Positions 7,418 to 19,809 of a stretch of DNA of 64,000 nt are shown here, in pieces. A model generated the notes under the pieces. The model worked only from the letters and a program-made list of their open reading frames with translations. It searched no databases and was not told where the DNA came from. Origin of the DNA: Conchocele bisecta (lineage: Eukaryota > Mollusca > Bivalvia > Lucinida > Thyasiridae). The stretch's first letter is position 1. Every line of letters begins with the position of its first letter. A program made the position numbers and the translations under genes. The stretch covers positions 11,115,805 through 11,179,804 of the forward strand of contig CM055266.1 in assembly GCA_029237695.1 (NCBI GenBank). The letters run 5' to 3'.

Positions 7418-7693
7418 GTTGTTGTTGCTGCTGTATCGCAGGCGTCGTTACCATGGTGACCTGTGGTGCCGGCCTCACTACCTGCTTTGCCTTCTGTTGT
7501 CGCTTATAGAAGTATGACGCGATCACGAAGATGACGGCGAGGACAAAGATGATGCCGAAGACGGAGCTGACGATAATGCCGGCGCCGACACTGCAGCAAT
7601 GGTAGTTAGTGCTGTACGCGTTGCCACAGCAACCCCAGGTACACTCAAGGTGCTCGTAGTAGTACCAGTTGTAGCAGCGGACGCCATGGACTC
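7418..7693 (-). CDS. Shisa/CYYR1-like (STMC6-type) membrane adaptor 1, exon 2: Cys-rich ectodomain and transmembrane helix
   Basis: Minus-strand exon between acceptor CATACAG (just above 7693) and donor GTGAGT (7417 downward), phase 1 on both sides. It encodes the six-cysteine core: a CYNWYYY start, LEC, WGCCG, then HCC. This is followed directly by a hydrophobic helix of about 23 residues beginning VGAGIIVSSVFGIIFVLAVI, a basic stop-transfer YKRQQKAK, and a Gln-rich cytosolic stretch. This Cys spacing with two CC pairs plus one helix is the hallmark of Shisa/CYYR1/VOPP1-like adaptors. An in-frame reading through the donor would stop three codons later, so an unspliced short form is possible. 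The homologous exon is 49521-49784. Confidence 0.82.
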
Positions 7694-7734
7694 CTGTATG
7701 GTAACATACAAGAAACACAATTCAGGGATTCCGC

Positions 7735-8400
7735 TGGCGATCGCCACTTTCGCAATTGGCGATAAAAGAAACAATTGGCGATAATAAATTACAATTTTCG
7801 AAAAAAAATTGCCACTTCAAAAAAATATATATGGGCCGCGCTCTATGAAAACCGGCCTTAATGACAAAATTTTCGATTTGCACTTTTTTACATTTTTGGA
7901 TGCAGACACCTTTCACAAACAATATGCTGAAAAGAAAATGCAAATATGTTTTATAGTTTTTGTTTTATCTCACGTTTTGTAGCAACATGTCAATCACGCA
8001 AGGACAAAAAAAGTAACGTCATCGAGAAAATGACGTTATTGAAACGCTGACGTTTGTACAATGCAACACAACATCCTACAGTAGAAATGCGTGTTCATAG
8101 AGCTTCCTGTAAACTTTATTTGCTGATAAGTTTCACTAAATGTATCTACAACTGTTACTATGAATACTATCAAACATCGAACAGAATAAAACTATATGTA
8201 CATGTAGTGAACAAACCAAACGCACCACTATCAATGTTAAATATATAATTAGCCGACATGTGACCTCGTAATTTGCTACTATCGCCAACTATCACAGATT
8301 ATGCATATGCATGTACCGTCAGAAAGATACATTGTGAGTATTTGAGAATTTAGTTCAGAATCTAATTGACGTTATTTACGTAACAGTTAATTGTGACGTC
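7735..8400. repeat. Element X (CGCGGCCCATATATA palindromic repeat), right half, copy 1
   Basis: From ATATATGGGCCGCGCTCTATG (about 7833) the sequence follows 11872-12450 almost base for base, through GACAAAATTTTCGATTTGC and TGACGTTTGTACAATGC to GACGTCATTTACG-like sequence. The left edge TTCCGCTGGCGATCGCCACTT matches 16070-16108 inverted. No gene; lies in intron 1 of the first adaptor gene. Confidence 0.6.
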
Positions 8401-9530
8401 ACTTATTGATGTAGATATTACGTCACTTATCAAGGACCAAACACAAACAACTAAACGACATTCCTGGTGTTTGAAATTGAAAAAATCTGTGACTAATTCT
8501 GTAGAAATGAATGGCCTGAATTTGGTTATAATTTGGATAGACCTATATGGCTGCACATATCAATGACTTCAGCGCCAGATGGTGTATAGAGGGTAGTCAG
8601 ACACCCCCGGGGAGTTTTAAACAAATTAAAAATCGACTGTCCATACCCGACTCTCGGAATTAAATTTACCTCGTACTAGCAGGTAAGAGGTCTATGGAAA
8701 AATCCTGCGCTGACCCCCACTCCCTCGGCTGCTCACCGCCACGCCACTGCCCCCACACCGAGAGGGCAGATATTGTTATATTAGGCGTGTCAGATTAAAA
8801 CAGTTATTGTGTGGCTACCCGTCTCGATCATGTCTATGAATTTACTGCCGGTACTGATTTTTTATATAAGTTTCTTAAGTTTTAAAAATGTACGCATTTA
8901 TCAACCGTACTTTGTAGATTCCTTCATATGTTTGTATTTGCGTGACTGATGCCCGCGCGACAGCATGCGTATTTATTTAGTAAGTGGAATGTATAGTTGT
9001 TAAAATAAAAAGTGGCCAACAGAACATTCAGGGGAAAATTATCCATTACTGTGTATTTTTAAATGTGTGTCGGTTTGAATTTTTGATAATGGGTTTACCA
9101 TTTGAAAACAAATATATATACATGTACATAAACCTGTCAATGTCGGGAAAATGTGTCGATGTGACATACATGATTGTATAATTGTTATAAAATGTTCTGA
9201 TAGAAATACCGGCAGTAAGCATAATAGTACTGGTGCATGTATATGTATACACTGTATCCTCTCGTCGGGAATAATTAATTTGTAAACGAAATTTTCAATT
9301 TAATTGTGTTGCGTTTCAGAAAAAGTACATTCAACGCCTTAAGCTTTGTAAACAAAGAAATAAGTGACCAACCAAGCCATGCTAAAAAGCACCGTGGCGT
9401 ATGTATATGTACATGTATTTTGAAGTCATGTCTGCACACTATATAATCAAGTCAGTTATGTACACACTAAATTTGTACCGACCACAAAATTGTGACATTT
9501 GTTTGAAGCGTCTCGTTTGAATTTAGACGC
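8401..9530. other. No gene seen
   Basis: AT-rich intronic sequence with a GC-rich patch at 8700-8770. I recognise no gene or repeat here. Confidence 0.4.
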
Positions 9531-9539
9531 GTTGAATAT

Positions 9540-9795
9540 GAAAATACAGAAGTTGTGTATTCCAGGGCGGATTCACGTAGGGGAAAACCCGGTGCGCGTC
9601 CCCCTAAAAGTTTGGTGAGTAAAGATATGTTTGCTCTAAAATGAGTTATAACGCAGCAAAATGGGGAGTAGACATCAAAAATATTCAGGAGGGCATACCG
9701 CCCGACCCACCTAGCAGTCTCCCGAACAGTTTCAATTAAGAAGTCCCGCCCCCCCCCCACCCCCAACCTGAAATCCTGGATCCGCTCCTGATATT
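9540..9795. repeat. Repeat ending CTGGATCCGC(T/G)CCTGA, copy 1
   Basis: A poly-C tract at 9751-9767 followed by CTGAAATCCTGGATCCGCTC resembles 34440-34680, which ends ATACTGGATCCGCGCCTGA after a longer poly-C tract. Confidence 0.45.
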
Positions 9796-10193
9796 TGCTT
9801 TATATTATTTACAAGCCTCCTACTAGAACGTCCCTTTGATAAAAAAGAAACAATAAAACACGCAGACATCCAATGTGTAGTAGTAAGTAAATTAACAACG
9901 ATCTAAAGTAGGACTTCTTAAATTTGTAAATGTTGGAGACCTGTGCATCTGCGCAGCCTGATCAGGGTCTGCACTGATTGCAAAAATACTAGTAAAATAT
10001 ATGCCATACATTCATATAACCATATTTACAAGTGGTCAATTAAAATTATATTTAACAGTCATCAAACGGCAATCGTACGGCTGATGTAATGTGATATTTT
10101 TGAAAGTCGCTAAAAATTACGTGACATTAGAAGGTACATGCAAGTGGTTGCAGATACAGATACAAATCAGTAGGCTACGTCCCTGGGGCCCGT

Positions 10194-10413
10194 TTCACTG
10201 AACTTCGTAAGACTAAAATGTTCGTAAGTACAAAATTAAGGTAGTCTGTAAATTCCACATTAACAACATTTTCATGTAAACAATTATTTGATTTACATTT
10301 ATTGAGCAGCCTATGCTCAATAAATGTAAATCAATCAATTGAAATTTCCAGACGATCCTAGATTTGCACTTACGAACATTTTAGTCGTACGAAGTTTTGT
10401 GAAACGGGCCCCC
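10194..10413. mobile_element. Hairpin MITE, family GGGCCCGTTTCACTAAACTT, copy A
   Basis: Inverted ends GGCCCGTTTCACTGAACTTC and GTTTTGTGAAACGGGCC, then TAAAATGTTCGTAAGT inverted as ACTTACGAACATTTTA, around a central palindrome ATTTACATTTATTGAGCA. Eight or more copies are in this window. Confidence 0.8.
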
Positions 10414-11254
10414 GGTGGCTACAATTATGTTCGCACTAAATATGCCTGTGACACAATACCAACACACGAAATACTAAATAATAAAACATGTTTGGCCCAG
10501 TGTCAACATGATGCGATATGTCAGGAGCCGCGTAATTATTTTTCTGACAATTTCCCAATTTTATTTTATGTTGATTTTCGAAACATTCGACGGTGAACTA
10601 GTAAATCAAATTAATTAAGACCTAGGCCCAGTTCTATCCGTGGCAAATTTTATCCAGAATACGTGTCACAGTTAAAGAGTCAACTGTTTATATTTTCTTT
10701 AATAAAAGTAACGGTTGCTGGCACATTTTCACGTAGAGCGGGGCCGGGTCCGACCGGCCGTCGGCACTAATCGCCCCCATCAGTAAACACGTTTAAACCT
10801 AAGTTGATATCGTATATTGCGCATGTTCATTTCCCCGTGAGTTTTAAAGTTGTAACAAACAGTGCAGAAAGTATTGCCATTACGAATTAAATCGTTTTCC
10901 ATAGAACGACATCTGTAAACCAAGACCTTTTCATAAATATGACCATGCAATATGTAGATATACGTAGACACATAATTAAGTCATGAATACATGAATGCAG
11001 TGTTACCCGAGTGTGTCTACATATTTCGAAAATCGGTTGTCACGTTCAAATTATGGAGGTTAGCGTTACTCATCAAAATGCGTAATGCAGTGTAATCTAT
11101 AAATAAATCCCAAAATCGGAACTGGCTGTTTACCGCGTGTACGGTTCCGTCTTAGACGACCCCGCTCTAATCTGAACGGGACCGTATAGTATAATTAGTA
11201 AAGAGCGCACACACGCGCCCCGGGGTCGATCTCAAAGTTGTAAGTACATGTACA
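10414..11254. other. No gene seen
   Basis: Intronic sequence without a recognisable gene; only the GC-rich patch CGGGGCCGGGTCCGACCGG near 10739 stands out. Confidence 0.4.
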
Positions 11255-12450
11255 GCTGATGGTGGTCGCCAGACAGGATAAGTTTGTTTTCTGTGAGTAT
11301 TCCGGTTTCAACCCAAATTAAGAAACATGCAGACGCCTCCATCCACGCCGACTACAATTGTTCTCGCGTTTGTTTGTAATTGTTATATACATATATAAAT
11401 AAAGTTTAAAAGAAATATTAGCATTATGATTACATAATACTGATATTGTTATGTGTTATCTAAAAAATATCGGTCGTATGGTTATTTAGTTTCAAATGTC
11501 ATTTCACAAGTCGTCCATATAATATATTATAAAAATCATAAATGCAATATGCCCATTTGTATAAAAATAATCGACAAAATTACTACGTATTTCCTTGAAG
11601 GAAACCGAAGAAAAAAAAACAACTATCTGAACCACTATGAAAACAACTGTACAATTCTGCCACGCATATCCAACATTAAAATTGTGAGCCGTAAAGCGTA
11701 CGGTTATAAATAGGACAACTTAATGCAATGGCGCAACAATTCCAAGTGTCAAAATCCGACGTGACGTTGGTAAATTTATGCGTAACTTTGCGACGTCATT
11801 TTCAGCCTTTCATGACGTTTCATGACGTTGTCATTAAGGCTGGTTTTCACAGAGCGCGGCCCATATATATTATATATGGGCCGCGTTCTGTGAAAACCAG
11901 CCTTAATGACAAAATTTTCGATTTGCACTTTTTTACATTTTTGGATGCAGACACCTTTCAAAAACAATATGCTGAAAAGAAAATGCAAATATGTTTCATA
12001 GTTTTTGTTTTATCTGACTGTTTGTAGCACCATGTCAATCACGCAAGGAAAAAATAGTAACGTAATCGAGAAAATGACGTTATTGAAACGCTGACGTTTG
12101 TACAATGCAACACAACAGCCTACAGTAGAAATTCGTGCTCATAGACTCATTGACTGTGCTTGCTGTAAACTGTATTTGCTGATAAGTTGCACTAAATGTA
12201 TCTACAAGTGTTAATAGTATGTATACTATCAAACATTGAACAGAATAAAACTATGATATGTACATGTAGTGAACAAACCAAACGCACCACTATCGATTTT
12301 AAATATATAACTAGCCGACATGTGACTTCGTAATTTGCTACCATCGCCAACTATGATTATATACATGTACCGTCAGAAAGATACATTGTAATTATTGGAG
12401 GATTTAGTTCAGAATATAATTGACGTCATTTACGTAACAGTTAATTGTGA
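11255..12450. repeat. Element X, most complete copy (about 1.2 kb)
   Basis: The left half (11255-11870) matches 15470-16065 and the right half (11872-12450) matches 7833-8400. The junction is the palindrome GCGGCCCATATATATTATATATGGGCCGCG flanked by inverted GGCTGGTTTTCACAGA. CRE-like TGACGT motifs are frequent. Several short ORFs exist but none is conserved in frame, so it is probably a non-autonomous transposon. Confidence 0.6.
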
Positions 12451-12776
12451 CGCAGCGGCGTAGGGGGGTATTGAAAAGTGGTGCGGCCATACCGTCGAAC
12501 GAGCAAAGTTCATGATAATGCTAGCGGGGTCCGGGGGAACGGTTACACGAAACACCCAAATACACTTAAATGCACCCAAATATAGTTTAAATACATATAA
12601 ATATACCACAAATACACCCTAGATAGTGTCAGATATTAGTGTAAAGCATATATTGACACAAAACACATCATATAATTGACATATGAAGTCAAATAAATCT
12701 GTTAAATTTGCCATATTTAGATTTATGCACATTGAATCACCAACCATTTGGGAAATACATGCAAATATAGTTCAAT

Positions 12777-12950
12777 ATATAGAGGATATTCCATCGTACA
12801 TTTTGAATAGCGGGAAATAATACACGAGTGTGCGTCGGCTATCGCGTAAGCAACGAGTGAGCGTAGCGAACGAGTTGCTTGCACGGAAGCTGACGGACAC
12901 GAGTGTATTATTTCCGATATTCAAACATGTACGATGGAATATCCTATTTA
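12777..12950. repeat. Foldback repeat GATATTCCATCGTACAT
   Basis: GGATATTCCATCGTACAT and ATGTACGATGGAATATCC are perfect inverses, with inner GGAAATAATACACGAGTGT arms and a loop of inverted GCAACGAGT/ACTCGTTGC-like words. A hairpin element without a gene. Confidence 0.65.
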
Positions 12951-14690
12951 TTACAATTCCACGGCGGATATATATGCACATTTAGTCTATTTTTGAGATT
13001 ATAATCAATGAATTGTGATGTGCGCATGAATAGTTATACAATAACGTGAATTTCCGCGTGTTGATGTTACGTTGTGTGACGTATAATGTGACGTCAAGTA
13101 AACTTTTTGAGATCCAAATTACGCAGCTGTTTCTATGAGCCAGATATATTTGAGTATATATTTGGAATGTGTTCAATCACATTGACATCCTAGATTAGTC
13201 GAGACCCTTTCCAAATTTTCAAATTTATTTTGACTAATAAAAATTAAACAGTTTGCATGGTAGCTCGTGGTTTCCAAGAAAACAGGCGCGCAATTACGGG
13301 TGTTCACTTCACGGTGTATTATTTGTAAGGAGTTGATTACGGGTTTTTTCTCACTGCGAACCCCGTGCAAATACAAATACACCCTCAAACATATCAGTGT
13401 ATGCTCTTCTTACGTTATCAGAATTTGTATAGCCTATTGTATGTATCGGTGTAGATCAGTTTATTATTGTACGCCCTTTTTGGGATACGTGTATATTTTA
13501 TTAAAATGCCCCACAAATATGCCACAAATACACCCTCAAACGTAGACTACCAGTGCGAACATCGGCTTACCTCATCAAACATTAGATGAGCCGCGTCGTG
13601 CGAAAATGTGCATTATGGCGAAAATGACGTTATCGAGTAAATGAGGTCGGAAACGTCGCTTCCATTTACGCTTTTGACATAGCTGACGTCGTTGTTGACA
13701 GCTGGTAATGACAGATGATATAAGTGTATTATCGTGTACCATTAGCGAAACAAACCAATTGTATGTAGACTATTGACTATTTTAATTACCATTTTATGCC
13801 AAAATATAAATGTACGTTCTCGAGGTTGTTAATGATCAGAAACGTGTAATGTTGAATAGCATGTGAGCTGGTGGTGTCGGCAGCCCAGTTCGCGTATGGA
13901 CCCGATAAATGTTTTTCTTTTTGTGTTAGTTTATCGTTTACCGAGATTTTACATACATGTATGTACAGTAGATATGTGATATTATATGGATAAAATGTTA
14001 TGTAATGCTAGTGTGGAAGTTCAAAAACGTTACAGTACATGTTACATAGCGTCTCCCTTGCCCTATACGCGTATCTGTTTCTGATTTAATTTCATTTATG
14101 TGTGTCAGATTGCATTTAGTGAATACAATTTCGTATTTGGTAAACTCTTGCATGTATCTATAACGAGGGAATTGTATTACACACCATGTGACAACCACCG
14201 TGACTCATCAAAACTGTGAACATAATATGTGACGCGCCAAGCGAAAACCTCCTTTATGTGTCAAACGTGCGAACTTGAGTTTTCAACCGTGATACTTAGA
14301 AAATTTGATCTCTCTCGAACAATATGATATATAAGCGAATGTTGTATTCAACTGATAAACCATCTTTCTAGACCAACAAAGATATATTTCTGACATCACT
14401 TTGTCGCATCGACATTGTTTTGACAATACGTACATTACGTCGTCGTTATCAATATTTGCGGACAGCGGACCGCACGAGTCGTGACGTTTGCGTGCTACAA
14501 TTGTACTCACACAGAAACTTCTCTTTGTTTCATCACAATGCACATATTTATGCACTACATGTATATTATTATTAATATATACTTAGCGATATTTCAAAAC
14601 ATTTATATTTAATTTATAAATAATATAAGAAACAATGACAATTCGTTACAACGGCACACGTCGCCGGTAAATGATATTTCCGACGTCATG
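12951..14690. other. No gene seen
   Basis: Intronic AT-rich sequence with scattered TGACGTCA-like words and one CATGTATGTACAGTA stretch. No supported gene. Confidence 0.4.
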
Positions 14691-14697
14691 TAAAGTC

Positions 14698-14866
14698 CAC
14701 AGGTGGAAGACTCGGACCTAGGGCCCAATAAATGGCTCATTTGAAAAACGTTACTCCATCCACCCGTTTCCGGTGTCTATTGTACGGAAATTGTTTGGTG
14801 GGGTAACGGTTTACAAATGAGCCATTTATCAGGTCCTATGTCCCAGTCTTCCACCTGTACATATAC
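14698..14866. mobile_element. Hairpin MITE, family ACAGGTGGAAGACTCGGACC, copy 1
   Basis: Ends CACAGGTGGAAGACTCGGAC and CCAGTCTTCCACCTGT are inverted, with inner AATGGCTCATTTG and CAAATGAGCCATTTAT arms. Other copies: 50579-50697 (complete, nested) and 55322-55400 (left end). Confidence 0.7.
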
Positions 14867-15469
14867 TATTCATATACATATACTATTCTCTAAAGTTTTC
14901 ACAGTTTTAAGCTCAGTTTAGCAGTTAAATTTTGGAAAATGCGAATCATGACAGTTCGTGCGTATGAATACAGCAGCTATTATCTTTATGTCTCACGGGA
15001 CAGTACGTACGGAGCTAGCTACACAAATTCGCCTCCGATATGTTATCTACGGCTACAATTTGACTCATTCAAAAATGTCAAAATTTAGTTAATTGTATAT
15101 TTTATACCTTTACACAAATAATCTTTGATGTAGAGCTAGTAAATTGCCCAACATAATAGAACAGGTAAATCATTTTCCCATGGAATCCATCTTTTCTCTA
15201 GTTGTTGTTCAACATTCAATATAACGAAATGAAGCTTTCAAATTTACAAGATGTACATGCAAATGTCAGATAAACACCTTGAGACGGTAAAATAACAAAT
15301 GTCTGCATGTGTATGTTCTTTATTAATACTTTATTGATACAGCTTTGACAGTTTTGTATTGCTAACATATCAAACACGCCAGATAACCGATTGGAAAAAT
15401 TACTCTTCCATGCGCTACATTAAACAGATGGGGTTAAACGGCCGCACCCGTTGTTGCACCTATGGACAT

Positions 15470-16110
15470 GTATATCTGATGGTGGTCGCCAGACAGGATA
15501 AATTTGTTTTCTTTGAGCATTCCGGTTTCAACCCAAATTATGAAACATGCAGACGCCTCCATCTACGCCGACTACAAATGTTCTCATGTTTGTTTGTAAT
15601 TGTTATATAAATAAAGTTTAAAAGAAATATTAGCATTATGATTACATCATACTGATTTTGTGATGTGTTATCTAAAAATACCGGTCATATGGTTATTTAG
15701 TTTCAAATGTCATTTACAAGTCGTCCATATGATATTATGAAAATCATTTGTAATATGCTCGTTTGTATAAAAATAATCAACAAAATCACTACGTGTTTCC
15801 TTGAAGGAAACCGAAAAAACTGACAACTGAACCACTATGAAAACAACTGTAAAATTCTGCCACGCATATCCAACATTAACATATTTGTGAGCCACAATTA
15901 GTAATGCGTACGGCTATACATAGGACAACTTATTGCAATGACGCAACGAGTTCAAGTGTCAAAATCCGACGTGACGGTAAATTTAAGCGTAACTTTGCGA
16001 CGTCATTTTCAGGCTTTCATGACGTCATTAAGGCTGGTTTTCACAGAGCGCGGCCCATATATTTTTGAAGTGGCGATATTTTTATTTCCCCTAGCGGAAT
16101 CCTTGAAAAT
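15470..16110. repeat. Element X, left half, copy 3
   Basis: Matches 11255-11870, including GGTGGTCGCCAGACAGGATA and the run into GGCTGGTTTTCACAGAGCGC, then breaks off into GAAGTGGCGATATTT, which is the inverse of the left edge of copy 1 (7735-7835). Confidence 0.6.
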
Positions 16111-16333
16111 TGTATTATAGGAAGCGAAATAGTGCATAATTTATTATCTAAGGACTATTTAAAAAGTAGATCAATGACATATTATCATGATTATTGCATA
16201 ATAGTTATATATGAGTGGCATCTTGCTATGATTTTGTTATCGGAGAAAAAGAACGAATACCAACTGAGATGGAACGAAACTGGATGAATACATTGTCTGT
16301 TAATGTTCAGGACGACTGCCACAATACATTGAG

Positions 16334-16383
16334 CATGTGTGACCACGTGATGCCCGATATCGGGCATCACGTGGTCACACATG
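16334..16383. repeat. Perfect 50-bp palindrome centred on CCCGATATCGGG
   Basis: CATGTGTGACCACGTGATGC is mirrored perfectly across GATATC. It carries two CACGTG E-box words, one per arm. Confidence 0.85.
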
Positions 16384-16399
16384 TTCAAACAATTATTGT

Positions 16400-16850
16400 T
16401 ACATGACTGCCGTTGTTCGACACCGCTTGCAGACGTGTTCAAACGTTCAGCGCGTGCTGTTTGACCATGGCTGTAGACAATGCTCATTCCGGGGCCAAGC
16501 TAAAACCTATACGTAATGCATGTGCGTCATAACGTTACTAGAACGCGCCATTACGTCACCAAACTAATTCACAACGGTCGCACTGAAAGTTTGAAATTGA
16601 TGCGGCTGAATCACACGATGTGTACTGCGGCCACCGAATATGTATGTGTAAATAAGCTGTTTGAATGGAGCACACTATCAACGTACCGAATGTACTGCAT
16701 ATATTCTGAAATTGCACGATATTTCCGACGGAAATGTAACAATAACGTTCGACCATGTCCAGCCGTGGGTAAACGTTTGCCGTGGCACTCGGGAACTGTT
16801 TGAACCCGGTCGAACCTTATATTCTCGGCTATCCACCATAGTGATACATA
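16400..16850. repeat. Repeat with CCATGTCCAGCCGTG...CGGTCGAACC arms
   Basis: GGAAATGTAACAATAACGTT and CATGTCCAGCC recur at 56615-56740, also with inverted GTTTGAAC and AAACGTTTGC words. ORFs here overlap on both strands and look like shadows of repeat sequence. Confidence 0.45.
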
Positions 16851-17239
16851 GAGAATACCAGTGTTTTTGATGTCAAGTTAATCAGACAAGGCTAGGAAAC
16901 ACGTATGATTATATATATATATAGCTTTTTTCCTCATTCTATTTTTATTCATCCTATCTATTTATCCTATTTAAAAAAATCAATGTCAATGTTAATAACA
17001 TATATATCTGTATACGTGTATGAAATGTACATGTATTTGGTGAATAAATATTTATGACAAAGAAAAGGAAATGCGTGGGAATTCCGAGACTCGCCGAGAA
17101 TTCCTACCGTTTCCGAGCCGAGCTTGATAAACTTTATATCAAAATACACTAGGCTGGTATTCTATTTATCAGGTAGCGTTTTATGCTAGACGATTATTAA
17201 ATATAAAATAGTTTCCGTTGAAAAGAACGTGGACTTCTT

Positions 17240-17470
17240 TACATCGCGGATTACACTGACGACATTCGGTAACGTAATGTGACGCGTTCGACCAATGAAA
17301 CTTTTTTTCAGTGCTCTGTAACCCGGTTACTCAACCGGATGAAACACATCTTGGTATTTCATTAGAATTGTCTCCAAGGAGACAATTCTAATGAAATACC
17401 AAGATGTGTTTTCATGGGGTTGAGTAACCGGGTTGCAGAGCGCTGAAAAAAAGTTTCATTGGTCGAACGG
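17240..17470. mobile_element. Foldback element with CTTGGTATTTCATTAGAATT core
   Basis: Long inverted arms run from TTCGACCAATGAAACTTTTT through AACCCGGTTACTCAACC to the core ACACATCTTGGTATTTCATT around TCCAAGGAGA, then back. The core alone recurs at 27545-27620 and 50730-50805. Confidence 0.7.
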
Positions 17471-17624
17471 TCTAACCCTAACGGCCTAACCTTAACCATA
17501 GCCCGCATCAGCTCAATGCCTGATAATACGACATTATGTTATCAGAGAGTACGTATTGGCCCAACACAAAGCTCAATACCTGATAAATCCGTGTACACTA
17601 ATGCATAGACAATCGACTGAGGCT

Positions 17625-17702
17625 GAAGACTTTCTAAAACGAACTTATGGCAAGTTCAAACCCGTGACGGGTTTGAACGTGTCTTAAGTTCGTTTTAAAA
17701 GG
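17625..17702. repeat. Hairpin around AAACCCGTGACGGGTTT
   Basis: TTTCTAAAACGAACTTA and TAAGTTCGTTTTAAAA are inverted around GTTCAAACCCGTGACGGGTT. A short hairpin element. Confidence 0.6.
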
Positions 17703-17734
17703 TATGTAACTAGCTCGACACGTTGCTGCCGAGG

Positions 17735-18235
17735 AAGTTTTGGCTATTAATCACATTAAATCTAAAACATATTTAAATGTAAGTACTTTTTCATTAATAA
17801 CAAAAAGTCATCCCCAAAGATACAGACTTGATGAAATTCCATCAACTATTGATTTTATTGAGAGAACAAAAGTTTTCATTGGAAATTTAACAGTAAAATT
17901 ATCTTTTTTTTTTACATAATTATGGAAGTGTGGGCCGATTTTCAAAATCTAACTTTCGTTACGTCAGTTCCAAGTTATCTAGCCATACCGTTTCGGAGTC
18001 CATTTCCATTTGTTTTCGTTTTCGACTCTCCCCGTCGCTCGCCAGCTCTTTTTTGACCCTGTTATTGTTGCGCAATAAAATCAATGTTTAATGGAATTAC
18101 ATCAAAAAGCAATTTTGGGGGATGGCGAAATTTGTTGTTATTGATGGAAAAATACTCACATTTAAATATTTGCTTACATATGTATTTAATAGCCGAATGT
18201 TTGTCGGCAGAAAAACGTGGAACTCACAGAAATGC
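17735..18235. mobile_element. Foldback repeat, family TTTGTCGGCAGC, copy 2
   Basis: Starts CGTTGCTGCCGAGGAAGTTT and ends TTGTCGGCAGAAAAACGTGG, with ACATTAAATCTAAAACATAT and AAATGTAAGTAC as at 6560-6600. The next foldback element begins 10 bp beyond its right end. Confidence 0.55.
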
Positions 18236-18246
18236 ACTTGCTATAC

Positions 18247-18516
18247 TACGGAGCCCCGCAGGGACGTATAATTCTTTCTTTTTTATTAATTCGTTGCCAC
18301 GAATTAACAATCCGTTCCCTCAATTTAACAATTCGTTCCCACGAATTAACAAATCCATTCCCACGAATTAGCAATTCGTTCCCTCAGTTTAACAATTCGT
18401 TCCCACGAAATAACAATTCGTTCCCATGGGAACGAATTGTTAATTCGTGGGAACGAATTGTTATATCGTGGGAACGAATTAATAAAAAATGTCCATGTCC
18501 CCTGCGGCGCCCCGTA
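18247..18516. mobile_element. 21-bp-unit foldback element, type TTCGTGGGAACGAA, copy 1
   Basis: Inverted ends TACGGAGCCCCGCAGGGAC and GTCCCCTGCGGCGCCCCGTA enclose an array of 21-bp units, each the 14-bp imperfect palindrome TTCGTGGGAACGAA plus a 7-bp spacer such as TTGTTAA, switching orientation midway (CCATGGGAACG near 18424). Perfect 6-bp flanking repeats CTATAC (18241-18246 and 18517-18522) show transposition. ORFs inside are products of the repeat. Confidence 0.8.
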
Positions 18517-18694
18517 CTATACACATACAGTTCGAGAAACAGTTATACAGTGGAGTCTCTCTGAACTAGACACCAAGAAAACACCTGCGATCTAATTTTA
18601 GATGAGTTCCTTGGTCATTTATCTCAGGTGATACTGTCTGTTCGTGATCACATAGCAAAAAACTATGACTCAGAATGATCGAATGCCTGATTTA

Positions 18695-19016
18695 CAGTGA
18701 AATCTCTCTAATCCGGACACCCTGGGGACCTCCCAGGGTGTCCGGTTTAGAGAGGTTTCATTGTATATATTTCAGATTATACATGTACAGTGGAACCCCT
18801 CTAAATCAGACACCAAGAAAATATACATTATGTATGTATATCCCATTTTGATAGGTTTCTTGGTAACGTATCTCACATAATAATGCATGTTCATGATTGC
18901 AAAAGACATAGGTATGACCCGGAATGGTCGTATGCCTCACGTACAGTGGAACATCTCTAAACCGGCCACCCTGGGGACCTCCCATGGTGTCCGGTTTAGA
19001 GAGGTTTCACTGTACT
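18695..19016. mobile_element. Two pogo-like mini-hairpins CAGTGRAAYCTCTCTAAACC
   Basis: 18698-18764 and 18949-19014 are about 67-bp hairpins: TACAGTG(A/G)AA, then CTCTCTAA(T/A)CCGGACACC, a CTGGGGACCTCCCAG-type tip, and the inverse ending at CACTGTA. The CAGT start flanked by TA resembles pogo/Tigger termini. A diverged half-copy lies at 18786-18850. Related hairpins: 30888-30925, 31675-31748, 34036-34160, 54612-54686 and 54876-54947. Confidence 0.7.
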
Positions 19017-19359
19017 TAAGATTATAAAATAATGAAGTTATTTTCCAATACCCTGATTATGTTCAACCATATGCCGCCTACGTGTCCATTTAAGGCAATT
19101 CGGTTATTTTTATTCATTTTATTCTACAGTATGAGCTGTATCCCCGATTTACATGTTACCGTGCTTACATTTAACGTAGAAAAACGGTGATTACATTTAG
19201 ACACGCTGCGCAATAATTTTATTTATTTGCACTAAAAAAAATGTGTTTTACGTTTAAACACGTTTTTACATTTAAAGTTCCTATATGCATAAAACATTGT
19301 TATTCTGTACTGTAACCAATTTCATAAATGTTATATGACACACGTGTAACAACACCGAA

Positions 19360-19520
19360 TTTGATTGGCTAGCCGCGTCACCTTAATTATGTATTCGTCT
19401 TTTGCGCCAACGTTATTCAAATGAATAAAATAGAGACGTCCGTAATGGCGCAATTGACGTTATCGTCATCATGTTTGGAACGTCATTGGAAGCGTCAGTG
19501 ACTCGTTAAAATTACTGCAA
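19360..19520. repeat. Repeat with GACGTC-rich AATGAATAAAATAGAGACGT
   Basis: GAATAAAATAGAGACGTCCG and CGTAATGGCGC run inverted at 21900-21950 (GGACGTCATTTGG...ATTTTATTC), and a diverged form lies at 6340-6490. Confidence 0.45.
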
Positions 19521-19809
19521 GTGTTCGAATGTGATACCGTTTGGTAATATGAAGTATTTACAAAGAACAAGAACCTATTATATGGCATATTTATAGTAAT
19601 TTTCTTGAAAGGATTAAAACTATTTTTCTGTGGAGATTTTTAACTAGATGCGAAAATAGTCAATGGCGTCTGCTCGCTGAAACGTATTGGATATCTCCAC
19701 GTTGGCTGCTCTTTAGAAGGATGAAGTCATGTGATACACATAATCTCAAACTCGTTTGCATTTGATATGAGATTTATGAAACTCGTCCGAAATTGTATGC
19801 ACCTCTCCA

